Source: a virus
IMG/VR virus record: IMGVR_UViG_3300038425_000601
Span: 1-23,666 of that record
Direction: 5' to 3' (one strand)
DNA: 23,666 bases
The position numbers and the translations under genes are program-made. The notes beneath the pieces are model-generated. The model made no database searches, had not been told where the DNA came from, and saw nothing but the letters and a program-made list of their open reading frames with translations. Positions 1 to 7,342 of the stretch are shown here, one piece after another. Numbering within the stretch: the stretch's first letter is position 1; the number at the start of each line of letters is the position of its first letter.

Positions 1-1170
1 TCATTTCAACAGAAGTTCTCTTGACCTCGCAAGTCTCAGACTCACATTTTCCTTGCCGGTGGTCTGTGATCTGCTTGCTTCCAGAAAAGATCGGTCTTTC
101 TTGAGAGTATCGAGTTTTTCCGGATCTATTTGAGGTATGTCCAAGTTGCGTTGACCAAACGCTTTCTCGCATGCCGCTGTGAAGATGGCCTCGTACACGG
201 AGGCGCTAAATCTTCCAGTCTGAAGTTGAAATGCGCCCTGGGGAAGTCTCGCGCATCTTGCCAGGAACGCCTCAAACAACAATCTGAAGTATCGAATCTC
301 TTCAGCTTCGAATGATTTAGCTGTCTCCGAGAAGGAGTTTAGAAATCGAGCCATTGGTGGCCTGTAGTTGTTGCCATTCTGGAGCATGGCAAAACCACGA
401 AGTAGTATCTCCATGTCGCGCATGCGAATATCAGGTTCTGGCTTAGTGAGCCTTCTCCAACGATCGTCGAGATTGACAGCCGTCAGCATGCTGTAAAAGT
501 CAGAGTAATAAAGACTCGCTCGTATTTCTTGGGGAGTTAGGTTCATACCTCCGGTGTTAAGCCGGTAGAAGATTTCATACATAATCGAATCATTAGTAGG
601 GGCATGTTGCTTGATGAAGATGCATCGAATCGTTTTAAGTCCAAACGCTGTCCTATCTTCAGGATCCAAGGTGGCCTCGGTGAGACCTTCCAATCGATTT
701 GGTGTGTCTATATAGCGAGTCCCAAGGTCAAGCTCGAAATTTGTGAAGTAGATATCGTCAGCGAGAGTTCCCTCCGGCACTTTCCCCTCCCTATCTATGA
801 TTCGCCTAAGTTCAGCTCTCTTCCCCATCCTCGGGAATCTACCTTCTATGAAATAGTAAATCGTCATAAGCCTCTGCTGACCATCGATAACCAAGAAGTC
901 GTTCCGTCCTTTCTCATACAGAAAGATCTGAGGTATCGGGAGACCCATTAGGATTGATTCTATGAGTCTCGAGGCTCTCTTGAGATCCCAGACGTAGTTT
1001 CGCTGAAATCCGGGCAATTTCAAGATCCCAGATGCGATGAAGTCGAAGAGCGTTTTCACGTTGAAATCATTGGGAGATGCTGAGATATTGTAATCGATAG
1101 GATAATGCTCTTCCTCTTCCTCCTGCAACCACTCCTCTTCCCTTTCTTCTTGATCTTGTTCAGCTGTCAT
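1..1170 (-). CDS. DUF262-family (DGQQR motif) protein, defence-type
   Basis: A 389-residue protein of the DUF262 family, the ParB/sulfiredoxin-like fold also found in GmrS-type restriction and SspE-type defence proteins. Seen: an acidic N-terminus (runs of Glu, residues 4-22), the conserved LPGFQRNYVW motif (about 53-62), LIESILMGLPIPQIFLYE (about 69-86), the signature VIDGQQR (94-100) and the C-terminal FYRLNTGGMNLTPQEIRASL motif. DGQQR is linked in known members to nucleotide binding or hydrolysis. No DUF1524 HNH nuclease domain follows, so it is a stand-alone DUF262 protein. The frame stays open to a GTG at 1323, but I choose the ATG at 1170, which has GGTGA just upstream and an A/T-rich box at 1216-1225. 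The function (anti-viral, or inter-virus exclusion if viral) is inferred. Stop codon TGA lies at 1-3, so the gene is complete. Confidence 0.85.
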   Translation of the reverse strand: MTAEQDQEEREEEWLQEEEEEHYPIDYNISASPNDFNVKTLFDFIASGILKLPGFQRNYVWDLKRASRLIESILMGLPIPQIFLYEKGRNDFLVIDGQQRLMTIYYFIEGRFPRMGKRAELRRIIDREGKVPEGTLADDIYFTNFELDLGTRYIDTPNRLEGLTEATLDPEDRTAFGLKTIRCIFIKQHAPTNDSIMYEIFYRLNTGGMNLTPQEIRASLYYSDFYSMLTAVNLDDRWRRLTKPEPDIRMRDMEILLRGFAMLQNGNNYRPPMARFLNSFSETAKSFEAEEIRYFRLLFEAFLARCARLPQGAFQLQTGRFSASVYEAIFTAACEKAFGQRNLDIPQIDPEKLDTLKKDRSFLEASRSQTTGKENVSLRLARSRELLLK

Positions 1171-1336
1171 CTCGTCACCGGACACCTTCTCTTGAAGTAG
1201 ATAGTGAACATTGGCGATTTTAATTGTTTCGCTCTCGAGCGCGCGCCGTGCTATAGATAGACAAAGCAAATGTGCAAATAACTGTGCAAGCGCGCGCGGG
1301 CTCGAATCCGAGGAGGACTTCACAAAGTCGTCTTTT
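1171..1336 (-). promoter_or_regulatory. Intergenic leader of the DUF262 gene with TATA-like box and two (GC)n tracts
   Basis: On the minus strand an AACAATTAAAATC stretch (complement of about 1216-1228) fits an archaeal TATA box with a purine-rich BRE-like GAAAC before it. It would start a transcript near 1190, short of the GGTGA-ATG at 1170. Two alternating GC tracts lie upstream of the box, at 1239-1246 and 1290-1298. The upstream gene ends at 1337. Confidence 0.4.
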
Positions 1337-2020
1337 TCATCGAAAGAAAGACTTCTTTTTCAACGCAAAACTGAATGAAACATAATCCATCAACGGCTTG
1401 CCTTCTTTGATAGCGGGAACGATAAGGCTATTCAATCCAACATCCAAAGAGTAATCTATTTTTTCTTCTACGCCTTCTCCGATTATCCTGATAGACACGT
1501 TGAGCATGGGTTCCCTAGGGGAACGCGCAAATACAACAGGTGTCGTGGCATTCTTTGGAATGGGGTGCCCCTCAACGTGCACGGTTTTTTGTGTTGTAAT
1601 TTCTTTGACAGTAACCAAAACTCCACCACTGAATCTCGCTTCTTCTTCAGGTGTCCATCCTGAATTTTCAGAGATGTGATTTACATATTCGACATTTACT
1701 CGATAAGGAAAGAATGAACTGGGAGCATCGCCAACATACAAATCCTTTCTTTCGAGCCTTGTTCCATCTTCCCAAAAATAGTTTATATTATTACATCGAA
1801 CTCTCGCGTCCTTAATCACATTTCTTTCAACACTCACGCTAAAACCCAAGTTATCTCCTTTGACCAAAGTTTTGATGAAGAGTCTTGGCTTTCCTATCGC
1901 TCTAAGAAGATAATAAACTGCCACTCCAGCAATAACCACTCCAATAATAGTCGAAATAAGCTGGTATATTGGAGATAGGAAAGATTCCCAAAATGCTCCT
2001 GCGTATCCAATAGGAGACAT
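1337..2020 (-). CDS. Membrane-anchored protein of unknown function
   Basis: A 227-residue protein I do not recognise. One hydrophobic segment at about residues 20-40 (LISTIIGVVIAGVAVYYLL) is followed by basic residues (RAIGKPR). The rest, about 45-227, looks like a soluble mixed or beta-rich domain, so a membrane-anchored protein with a large, probably cytoplasmic, domain is likely (positive-inside rule). The ATG at 2020 has no Shine-Dalgarno sequence. A TAAATATGG box at 2041-2049 lies about 25 bases upstream, which fits a leaderless transcript. The DUF262 gene follows in the same direction, so the two may be functionally paired (inference). An overlapping frame at 1902-2126 is a shadow. Confidence 0.65.
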   Translation of the reverse strand: MSPIGYAGAFWESFLSPIYQLISTIIGVVIAGVAVYYLLRAIGKPRLFIKTLVKGDNLGFSVSVERNVIKDARVRCNNINYFWEDGTRLERKDLYVGDAPSSFFPYRVNVEYVNHISENSGWTPEEEARFSGGVLVTVKEITTQKTVHVEGHPIPKNATTPVVFARSPREPMLNVSIRIIGEGVEEKIDYSLDVGLNSLIVPAIKEGKPLMDYVSFSFALKKKSFFR

Positions 2021-2040
2021 GGCTCATGATTCTGTCGTTT

Positions 2041-2049
2041 CCATATTTA
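2041..2049 (-). promoter_or_regulatory. TATA-like box for a leaderless transcript
   Basis: The minus strand reads TAAATATGG here. Its centre is about 25 bases upstream of the ATG at 2020, the distance expected from TATA box to transcription start in archaea, and no Shine-Dalgarno sequence is present. Confidence 0.4.
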
Positions 2050-2078
2050 GATGTTAGGATTTTCGTCACGCCCAATAA

Positions 2079-2300
2079 CGCACTAGGGAGAAATTCGAGA
2101 TCGAGAAAAAACCATCGAAGAATCACAAAAATACAACGGGTAGAACAAGAAACAACATCTCCGACGCCATTAGCCTACTTGAGGAACCAAACCTAGTCCC
2201 CGCCAGAAACCCACACCTCAACGCAGCAGGACTCTCTTTAATTACGTTTCCAGAAAAGGTAGACTTTCGTCTGCAGCAGAAAGCCGCAGATCTTGATTAA
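2079..2300 (+). pseudogene. Possible plus-strand gene remnant, no start codon
   Basis: Between an in-frame TAA at 2076-2078 and a TAA at 2298-2300 the plus strand is open for 73 codons without a normal start. Part of the translation looks protein-like, for example NNISDAISLLEEPNLVPAR and the following NPHLNAAGLSLI. It converges with, and at its end overlaps, the COG2401-like gene. It could be the 3' piece of a displaced host gene or a chance frame. I cannot name a family. The gene-free stretch 2021-2237 holds nothing else I can support apart from the TATA-like box. Confidence 0.2.
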
Positions 2301-3716
2301 GCCGGCGAGCTTGTCTAGGCTTGCGTTTTCTATTTTCTGAGCGTACGCACCTTTAATGCCGAATGGTAGGTGATAAGAAAACGATTTTAAGAATCGTATG
2401 TTAGGGTTTCTGATGAAAGCTTGTCTTATCTGGACCAAGTCTCTTTTCTTCAGAGTCTGGAGCTTCGTGAGGACATAGCCTGTGCTTCCTAGTAACTGAA
2501 TGTCAAACCCAATTCGCTCAAGCATCTCTGCAATCCTCAAAGCTTCCTTTGACGGCGGTTGTTCAGCAATCTTCTTCATTCCTGCCTTCTCTGCGAACGG
2601 GTTATACTTCGCCATCACAGCTGACATTTCAACATATTCCGTGCCTGCTAAAGTGAGAGTGTCCCTGACAAGCTTAGCGCCTAAGCCCACCGTCCTGTAC
2701 TTTGGGTGCACGACAACCCTGCTGATAACACTCAGCTTCTCATTCAATTCCTTCATGCTCATCTTGGGAAGAACCAGCCTACGGCCGAAACATGCAGGCC
2801 CCGGATAACAGTACACTATCACGCCGCACAGCTCTTCACCGCGCTTCAAACAGAAAACCTTTCGTGGCGCAGCAATCTGGTGACTACGGTAATGGAAACT
2901 TGCCAGTCTTCTCCAATCCATAGTTGTGCCCGCTTCAATGCGCATTTCCCTGACCAAGCTACATTTAGGCGAGGGCTCGTTTGGAAAGTATTTTAGGGCG
3001 ATCTCTTTTCCGAACCTTTTGTTAACGTGAACGCTGGGATTCAAGTCTTCAAAGAGGTCCGTATGCGTTGTCGCAGCCAACACTGCTCTCCCGTGCTGCC
3101 TAGCCAGTCGCTGAAGGTTAAAAGCCACGACCTTGGCCGTGTCACGATCAAGCATGGCTGCAAATTCGTCCAAGACCCAAAACTGGGCTTTGCTTTCCAT
3201 CATCTTCGCAATCTTATACCGGTACTTCTGCCCGTCACTAAGTTGATCGAACGTTCTCAGGACTAGGAACGCGTCTCCAAGACCGACGCTTGCAAGAAGC
3301 CCAAGTGCCTCGGACACTTCCTGTCCAACTGTTTCAATAAGCGGCCTGTCAAGCTCAGGCTTTACGTCGGAAACGTTGATCACGGTGAAACCGCTGTCAA
3401 CAAGATCCTTTTGCAATGCCTTCAGCAGCACGCTTTTCCCACTGCCTGAATCTCCAGTAATATACACAATGTCATGATCGCCTATTTTCAACTGCACATC
3501 AGCATAAACCACAAATTTCTCCCACTTGTCTAAACCAAGGCCAAAGCCTTGGGCCACAGACACAACGCGACTACTATGTGATGGTACCGACGTTTCATAG
3601 GCAATATTGATGACGAACTTGCCTGAACACCTGTCAAAAGTGCTGCGGAGATGCCTGATGCGGAAAAACTCATGTCTTCGCACGTTATCCACCGACCCAA
3701 AAATGAAATGACGCAA
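2238..3716 (-). CDS. ABC-type ATPase fused to GNAT acetyltransferase (COG2401-like)
   Basis: A 492-residue fusion. The ABC ATPase half shows Walker A GDSGSGKS (88-95), an unusual signature LSDGQKYR (159-166), Walker B FWVLDEF (179-185) and an H-loop TTH (216-218). The C-terminal half is GNAT-like: VVVHPKYRTVGLGAKLV (about 334-350) matches the RxxGxG acetyl-CoA loop. There is no transmembrane segment, so it is not a transporter. This layout is the archaeal COG2401 type (ABC ATPase fused to a predicted acetyltransferase), whose substrate is unknown to me. The first start is TTG at 3716, one base after the stop of the holin-like gene; a GTG 24 bases further in is also possible and neither has a clear Shine-Dalgarno site. 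The tight spacing suggests it belongs to the viral tail-end operon. Confidence 0.85.
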   Translation of the reverse strand: MRHFIFGSVDNVRRHEFFRIRHLRSTFDRCSGKFVINIAYETSVPSHSSRVVSVAQGFGLGLDKWEKFVVYADVQLKIGDHDIVYITGDSGSGKSVLLKALQKDLVDSGFTVINVSDVKPELDRPLIETVGQEVSEALGLLASVGLGDAFLVLRTFDQLSDGQKYRYKIAKMMESKAQFWVLDEFAAMLDRDTAKVVAFNLQRLARQHGRAVLAATTHTDLFEDLNPSVHVNKRFGKEIALKYFPNEPSPKCSLVREMRIEAGTTMDWRRLASFHYRSHQIAAPRKVFCLKRGEELCGVIVYCYPGPACFGRRLVLPKMSMKELNEKLSVISRVVVHPKYRTVGLGAKLVRDTLTLAGTEYVEMSAVMAKYNPFAEKAGMKKIAEQPPSKEALRIAEMLERIGFDIQLLGSTGYVLTKLQTLKKRDLVQIRQAFIRNPNIRFLKSFSYHLPFGIKGAYAQKIENASLDKLAGLIKICGFLLQTKVYLFWKRN

Positions 3717-3717
3717 G

Positions 3718-3972
3718 TTAGGACTTTTGCCCGATGAATATACCTGTGACTGTCCCGATGAGCTCCATTATAGCTGCGAAGATCTCGCTGTTCCAGCGGC
3801 CGAGAAAGGCGATATATGCAACCTCAACTGCAGACAGACATGCAGTCATGCCAAGCGCAAATTTGACAGTGTAGACAAGCTTCTCGTTAGGCTCCTCAAC
3901 AACGATGACGCGTGCCCTAGGGCCTTTTTCGAGGCGCTTACGAGTAAGAGCTCTCCTAATCCAGTCGGTCAT
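3718..3972 (-). CDS. Holin-like small membrane protein
   Basis: An 84-residue protein: a basic N-terminus (RRALTRKRLEKGPRAR), a short ARVIVVEEPNEKLVY stretch, then two hydrophobic segments at about 33-57 and 61-80, ending GIFIGQKS. Size, two helices and position after the tail genes fit a holin or another phage-type membrane protein, but no endolysin is seen nearby, so lysis is only a guess. I start at the ATG at 3972 rather than the longer frame from 4074, because the longer version would be antiparallel to nothing useful and would overlap the upstream gene heavily. The chosen start overlaps that gene's end by 17 bases, suggesting translational coupling. Confidence 0.6.
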   Translation of the reverse strand: MTDWIRRALTRKRLEKGPRARVIVVEEPNEKLVYTVKFALGMTACLSAVEVAYIAFLGRWNSEIFAAIMELIGTVTGIFIGQKS

Positions 3973-4354
3973 GATGATTCCGCACTCTCTGCTGCCGTTT
4001 GCTCTTGGCCAAGATTCGACGCCCACCCAAGAGGAAACTGTTAAGCATCTGCTTCGCTTCACCTGCGTGGACATGATCCTTGAGGAGCACTGTTATGCTA
4101 ACGCTCCACTGAAGAGGTATGGCCGTATAGTCAAGGTCGAAAAGTCCATCAGAGTACCGAAAGTTATTTTGTGCAAGAATTATGTGTTTCGCTTTCTCGC
4201 CCAGGACCCCCAGGTACACGCCCCAGCTTTCTACGGGCACGTCAATATTGATGCCAGTGCTTAGGCTTTTCCCTATGCTGGCGTCGCACCACTGGACACG
4301 AACAAGATCCCCAATCTGAAGATGTTGAACCAAGTTTTCAAGTAGTTTCTTCAA
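3956..4354 (-). CDS. Conserved archaeal provirus protein of unknown function
   Basis: A 132-residue protein. The centre (KSLSTGINIDVPVESWGVYLG, then KAKHIILAQNNFRYSDG and LDYTAIPLQWSVSITVL) is well structured, with alternating beta-like segments. From memory, similar sequences occur beside small two-helix membrane proteins in other archaeal proviruses, as here; I cannot verify that without a search. It has no hydrophobic helix and no catalytic motif I can name. The start is TTG at 4354, with GGAAGTGAT upstream at a loose spacing. The C-terminal 25 residues are very basic (GRRILAKSKRQQRVRNHH). It overlaps the holin-like gene by 17 bases. Confidence 0.6.
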   Translation of the reverse strand: MKKLLENLVQHLQIGDLVRVQWCDASIGKSLSTGINIDVPVESWGVYLGVLGEKAKHIILAQNNFRYSDGLFDLDYTAIPLQWSVSITVLLKDHVHAGEAKQMLNSFLLGGRRILAKSKRQQRVRNHHDRLD

Positions 4355-4413
4355 AGATTCATCACTTCCAGTACAAGTTAATTCATTCTAAACCATACCA
4401 AATTCGGACTACC

Positions 4414-4533
4414 TCAGAGCTTGAAATTGCAGTGCCCGATTTCTTCGTGCCGGGGCATAGGCGTTAGATCCACGTCGTCAGGAGGAGGCTGCCATTTAGC
4501 TACCAGGAGCTGTTCTGGCCAAGAAAAGAAGTT
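4414..4533 (-). pseudogene. Start-less 39-codon coding remnant
   Basis: After a TGA-TGA pair at 4534-4539 the minus strand is open for 39 codons, ending at TGA 4414-4416. The translation is protein-like (SWPEQLLVAKWQPPPDD, then VDLTPMPRHEEIGHCNFKL) but has no ATG, GTG or TTG before its second half. It could be the tail of a truncated gene or a tiny gene with an internal GTG start. No family recognised. Confidence 0.35.
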
Positions 4534-4562
4534 TCATCAAGGCGTGCAAGAGGCAATATTAG

Positions 4563-4625
4563 CTAGATCGTCTCATGGATTTTGACGCTGAAGTTTCTGA
4601 TGCTCTGGCCAGCGACATTCTCGCC
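4563..4625 (-). pseudogene. Remnant resembling the C-terminus of the preceding tail gene
   Basis: A 20-residue start-less frame ending at TAG 4563-4565 contains VAGQSIRNFSVKIHETI. The gene ending just upstream at 4633 finishes GTQNIRRFTVDFRESL. Aligned, G, Q, I, R, F, V and E recur in the same order with conservative changes between them, so this looks like the 3' end of a second, mostly deleted copy of that gene. Confidence 0.4.
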
Positions 4626-4632
4626 TCACTTC

Positions 4633-5001
4633 CTATAAGCTTTCTCTGAAGTCAACTGTGAAGCGGCGAATGTTCTGTGTGCCTTCAAGCGCGAGCTTCA
4701 GCATGACTTGAGCAACTTTAACGCTGACGGGTGGACTAATAGGCCTGCGAGGGTCGTCACTGCCCAAGGCTATGGCGGTTCCAGCACTCTGAAGACCATA
4801 AAAATAGTTTACAGCGCTGTTAGCCCATGACACGTCTTTCTCAAAGCACGTGAGAACCCACTTGTGCACTTTGCCGTACACGCGGACTTTATGCTTGTAT
4901 TGCTGCTGCTCCCAAGTGTCCGCTTCATGGAAGGCACTGTCAGCAGTTTCTTCCCAGTCTGCCACGTTTAAGATCGCTGTACCAGCGCTTACAGTTGTCA
5001 T
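4633..5001 (-). CDS. Tail-region protein, unknown
   Basis: A 122-residue protein. The N-terminus is MTTVSAGTAILNVADW, the middle is polar and aromatic (WEQQQYKHKVRVYGKVHKWVL), a second SAGTAI occurs near residue 73, and the C-terminus is beta-like. The ATG overlaps the TGA of the upstream gene by four bases (ATGA at 4998-5001), the usual mark of coupled translation in one operon. Its position two genes after the tape measure suggests a distal tail or baseplate protein; no domain is recognised. A degenerate second copy of its C-terminal coding end follows at 4563-4625. Confidence 0.65.
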   Translation of the reverse strand: MTTVSAGTAILNVADWEETADSAFHEADTWEQQQYKHKVRVYGKVHKWVLTCFEKDVSWANSAVNYFYGLQSAGTAIALGSDDPRRPISPPVSVKVAQVMLKLALEGTQNIRRFTVDFRESL

Positions 5002-5993
5002 CTGACATCCACCGCGATGTTATCTATGCAGCAGCCGAGCCCATCCGCACTTAATGTGACAACTGTAGCGTTGACGCTGTCAAAAGTATAGCTAAACGAG
5101 ATTATTGCGCCCGTCCCGGCTGAAGAATAACCGTAATAATCCTCAGACCCGAAGCTCACGCCTTTAGGCTTGCCGACAAAGCACTCTTTCACGACGTCGT
5201 TGAACAGGATGCCGATAATTGAATAAAGAGTACTCATCTGTGGAAAACTAAGCGTCACGGGCTGATGAAGACGTGCTGCTGTCGTTAGAATCCATGGACA
5301 AGCAATAACGCTTAGGTATAACGTTGCTGAAGCATTATCAGAAGTTATGCTTATCGAGTGGCTTGTGCCCACGGAAAGAGGCAAGTAACACTTAGCAGTT
5401 GCTGCTCGGCTGCCGAAATCGCTCTCATCGTTTATTTGCAAGTGTCCATCAACAGTTATGTAGAGAGTTGTAACAAGCTGATTCACAGGTGCAAGCGCCG
5501 TCGCGTTTATGGCAAAAACTGCTTCGTTAAGAGGGCCGACCGGAGTCGTGCGAGCTGGAACTGTGAGGCTGCAGCTTGAAGAATTCTGTAAAGCGTATGA
5601 TGTACAGTCGTTAAACTGTGTGAATCCAACTTGCAAGTTTGAAATTGATGGTCCAGACATTGATCCAGTTTGCCGTCCATACGCAGTAACATCGTACGTT
5701 CCTGCTGGCAGCCAGATGGCGCCTCCGACCATTGTTACTGTTTGCGGCGAAGGTGAGCAACATTCAACAGGCATACCGCCAATGAATAATTCGATATCTC
5801 CTTGAGCACTTAGGCCCGCGTTTACGGTAAAGACGAAGAAAACGATACCGTCTTCTGGTGTTGTGACGTTGCCATAGTCAAATATCTGTCCCCACGTAGT
5901 GGACGGATTATACGTGTTTGGATTATTCAGCAGATTCTTTTCATTTGTGAGGATTCTTTCTTGTTCGCTTAACAGCATACTTAACCATTCCAC
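4998..5993 (-). CDS. Distal tail / receptor-binding-like beta-sandwich protein
   Basis: A 331-residue protein directly after the tape measure. After a short polar N-terminus (LLSEQERILTNEKNLLNN) it is almost entirely beta-like, with runs such as GIVFFVFTVNAGLSAQGDIE and GGAIWLPAGTYDVTAYG, about ten cysteines (including VECCSP and GLGCCID) and no signal peptide. Such folds are common in distal tail and tail-fibre proteins, and its place in the order fits. The GTG at 5993 overlaps the tape-measure end by 13 bases. The ATG at 5978, two bases after the tape-measure stop, is equally likely and would remove five residues. The cysteine content is high for a tail protein and may mean disulfides or metal sites. 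Confidence 0.7.
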   Translation of the reverse strand: MEWLSMLLSEQERILTNEKNLLNNPNTYNPSTTWGQIFDYGNVTTPEDGIVFFVFTVNAGLSAQGDIELFIGGMPVECCSPSPQTVTMVGGAIWLPAGTYDVTAYGRQTGSMSGPSISNLQVGFTQFNDCTSYALQNSSSCSLTVPARTTPVGPLNEAVFAINATALAPVNQLVTTLYITVDGHLQINDESDFGSRAATAKCYLPLSVGTSHSISITSDNASATLYLSVIACPWILTTAARLHQPVTLSFPQMSTLYSIIGILFNDVVKECFVGKPKGVSFGSEDYYGYSSAGTGAIISFSYTFDSVNATVVTLSADGLGCCIDNIAVDVR

Positions 5994-7342
5994 CCTATTC
6001 TTACTCTTTTGTGACTTTCAAGTGCCCCGTGACTGCTTGCCTCTACGAGCACATTTTTCAGCTTATCCTGAACAAGCTGGGCAGCAAGCCGTGCAGTATC
6101 CATGTCTGCGCTGCCCTGAACTTGTACGAGAGGCGCGCTAATCGTAACAGTAATAGGTGCCCTCGTAGCTGCTGCAGCTATTCCGCCTATGGGAGAAGGT
6201 CCTGACACGCCGCCAGCAACGCCTGTAAGGCCGCTCGTCAGACCGCCAAGTTTCCCACTTAACGTATCCGTCAAGCCGATTGTATCAGTTATTGTCTTGT
6301 TGAACTCTTGCGCTGCCGGCGTCGCATGAACGAAGCATAAGCTACCAAGGGCGCTGGTTAATCCACCAAAAAACCCTGAAACTGTCTTCACAACTGAGCC
6401 TACAGCGTCAAGAGCGCCTTCGAACGTATTTCCGACGAAGTCTGCTAGTGGCTTCAGAACATGATCCCAGAGCCAGATCAAACCGTTCTCAAGAAATTGA
6501 AAACAATCAGTCCAGAGCCACTGGATTATGCCGCCTACTGCGACAATGTTAGCGCTTAAATCTTTGGCTAGAAAGGTTCCAATTGGTGCTAAGACGTTCT
6601 GCCAGAGCCACGTCAGACCAGTACGAACTGCATTTACAGCAGTCATCACGGCGCCGCCGAGCACTATGCCAATCTCGTTTATGGCGTCTCGAAAAGGCTT
6701 GCAGTTTTCATAAGCATAAATGAGACCCATAACAAGAGCCGCGATTCCAGCGATAATAAGCACGACCGGATTAGCTGCAAGAAAGTCCATTGCTCCGCCG
6801 ATTGCCTCAACAGCGCCGCTTACTGCTGGACCGATTGTTGTTATACTTGTGAAAGCAGTAATAAGGCTTGGGACAACAGTCATCGCGCTGAAGATTAAAG
6901 TGTTGTTATAGTTTCTCTGAGCCATATCAGAACGCTCTTGAGCGACTTGTAGACCTTCTTGTGCTGTCTGAAGCTTAGCGAGCGCATCCTGTGCTTCTTT
7001 GCTGTTAGGACCGTACTTTGCACAAGCATCATTATAGTGAGTCTGAGCAGCAGTAACAGCGTTCGTTGCCTTCTCCACGCCTAAGTGTGCCCTGTCAAGC
7101 GCGACTTGCGAGTTTTCTACTCTGTCAATGGCCATGTAGAGGCTCATACCGGAAGTTGCTAAGTTATTGAACCCTAACGCTGTCTGTTGAGTGCTCTGAC
7201 CTGCTTGTTGAGTCGCGTTAGACGCGGCATTTGTGCTCTCGGTAATTTGTGAGCCTGCAGTTTGAATATTCTCGGCTACTTGATTGACAACGGCAGATGC
7301 TTGGTCAATTGCTGTAAGCTGTATCTCAACTTCGCTGCTCAT
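5981..7342 (-). CDS. Tape measure protein
   Basis: A 453-residue tail tape measure protein that sets tail length. Seen: an N-terminal Ala/Gln/Thr/Ser-rich coiled-coil region (about 1-150, for example NAASNATQQAGQSTQQTALG and LAKLQTAQEGLQVAQERSD); hydrophobic segments at about 150-210 (AAAN PVVLIIAGIAALVMGLI-type); repeated Trp motifs (LTWLWQNVLAPI, IQWLWTDCFQF, LIWLWDHVLKPL) at about 240-300; a Gly/Ala-rich linker; and a C-terminal domain with PITVTISAPLVQVQG. It follows the chaperone, whose frameshifted frame overlaps its first five codons. The ATG at 7342 is used. It is short for a tape measure and predicts a tail of about 65-70 nm if 0.15 nm per residue holds. Confidence 0.92.
   Translation of the reverse strand: MSSEVEIQLTAIDQASAVVNQVAENIQTAGSQITESTNAASNATQQAGQSTQQTALGFNNLATSGMSLYMAIDRVENSQVALDRAHLGVEKATNAVTAAQTHYNDACAKYGPNSKEAQDALAKLQTAQEGLQVAQERSDMAQRNYNNTLIFSAMTVVPSLITAFTSITTIGPAVSGAVEAIGGAMDFLAANPVVLIIAGIAALVMGLIYAYENCKPFRDAINEIGIVLGGAVMTAVNAVRTGLTWLWQNVLAPIGTFLAKDLSANIVAVGGIIQWLWTDCFQFLENGLIWLWDHVLKPLADFVGNTFEGALDAVGSVVKTVSGFFGGLTSALGSLCFVHATPAAQEFNKTITDTIGLTDTLSGKLGGLTSGLTGVAGGVSGPSPIGGIAAAATRAPITVTISAPLVQVQGSADMDTARLAAQLVQDKLKNVLVEASSHGALESHKRVRIGWNG

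Larger units (their letters stand above)
4355..4632 (-). other. Gene-poor gap with coding debris
   Basis: This 278-base gap in an otherwise tightly packed operon has no intact gene. Two stretches on the minus strand look like 3' ends of lost genes and are listed separately (4414-4533 and 4563-4625). It reads as a deletion or recombination scar. Confidence 0.45.

Noticed and set aside
1288-1316. tRNA T-arm-like sequence GGGCTCGAATCCGAGG
   Set aside because: The flanking bases do not pair as a T-stem in either direction and no acceptor, D or anticodon arms can be built around it.
1902-2126. 74-codon minus-strand frame overlapping the membrane protein gene
   Set aside because: It overlaps the better-supported 227-residue gene for most of its length, lacks domain features and has no Shine-Dalgarno site.
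3727-4264. Plus-strand frames opposite the holin-like and conserved unknown genes
   Set aside because: The minus-strand frames have membrane helices, ordered sequence and operon spacing; the plus frames do not.
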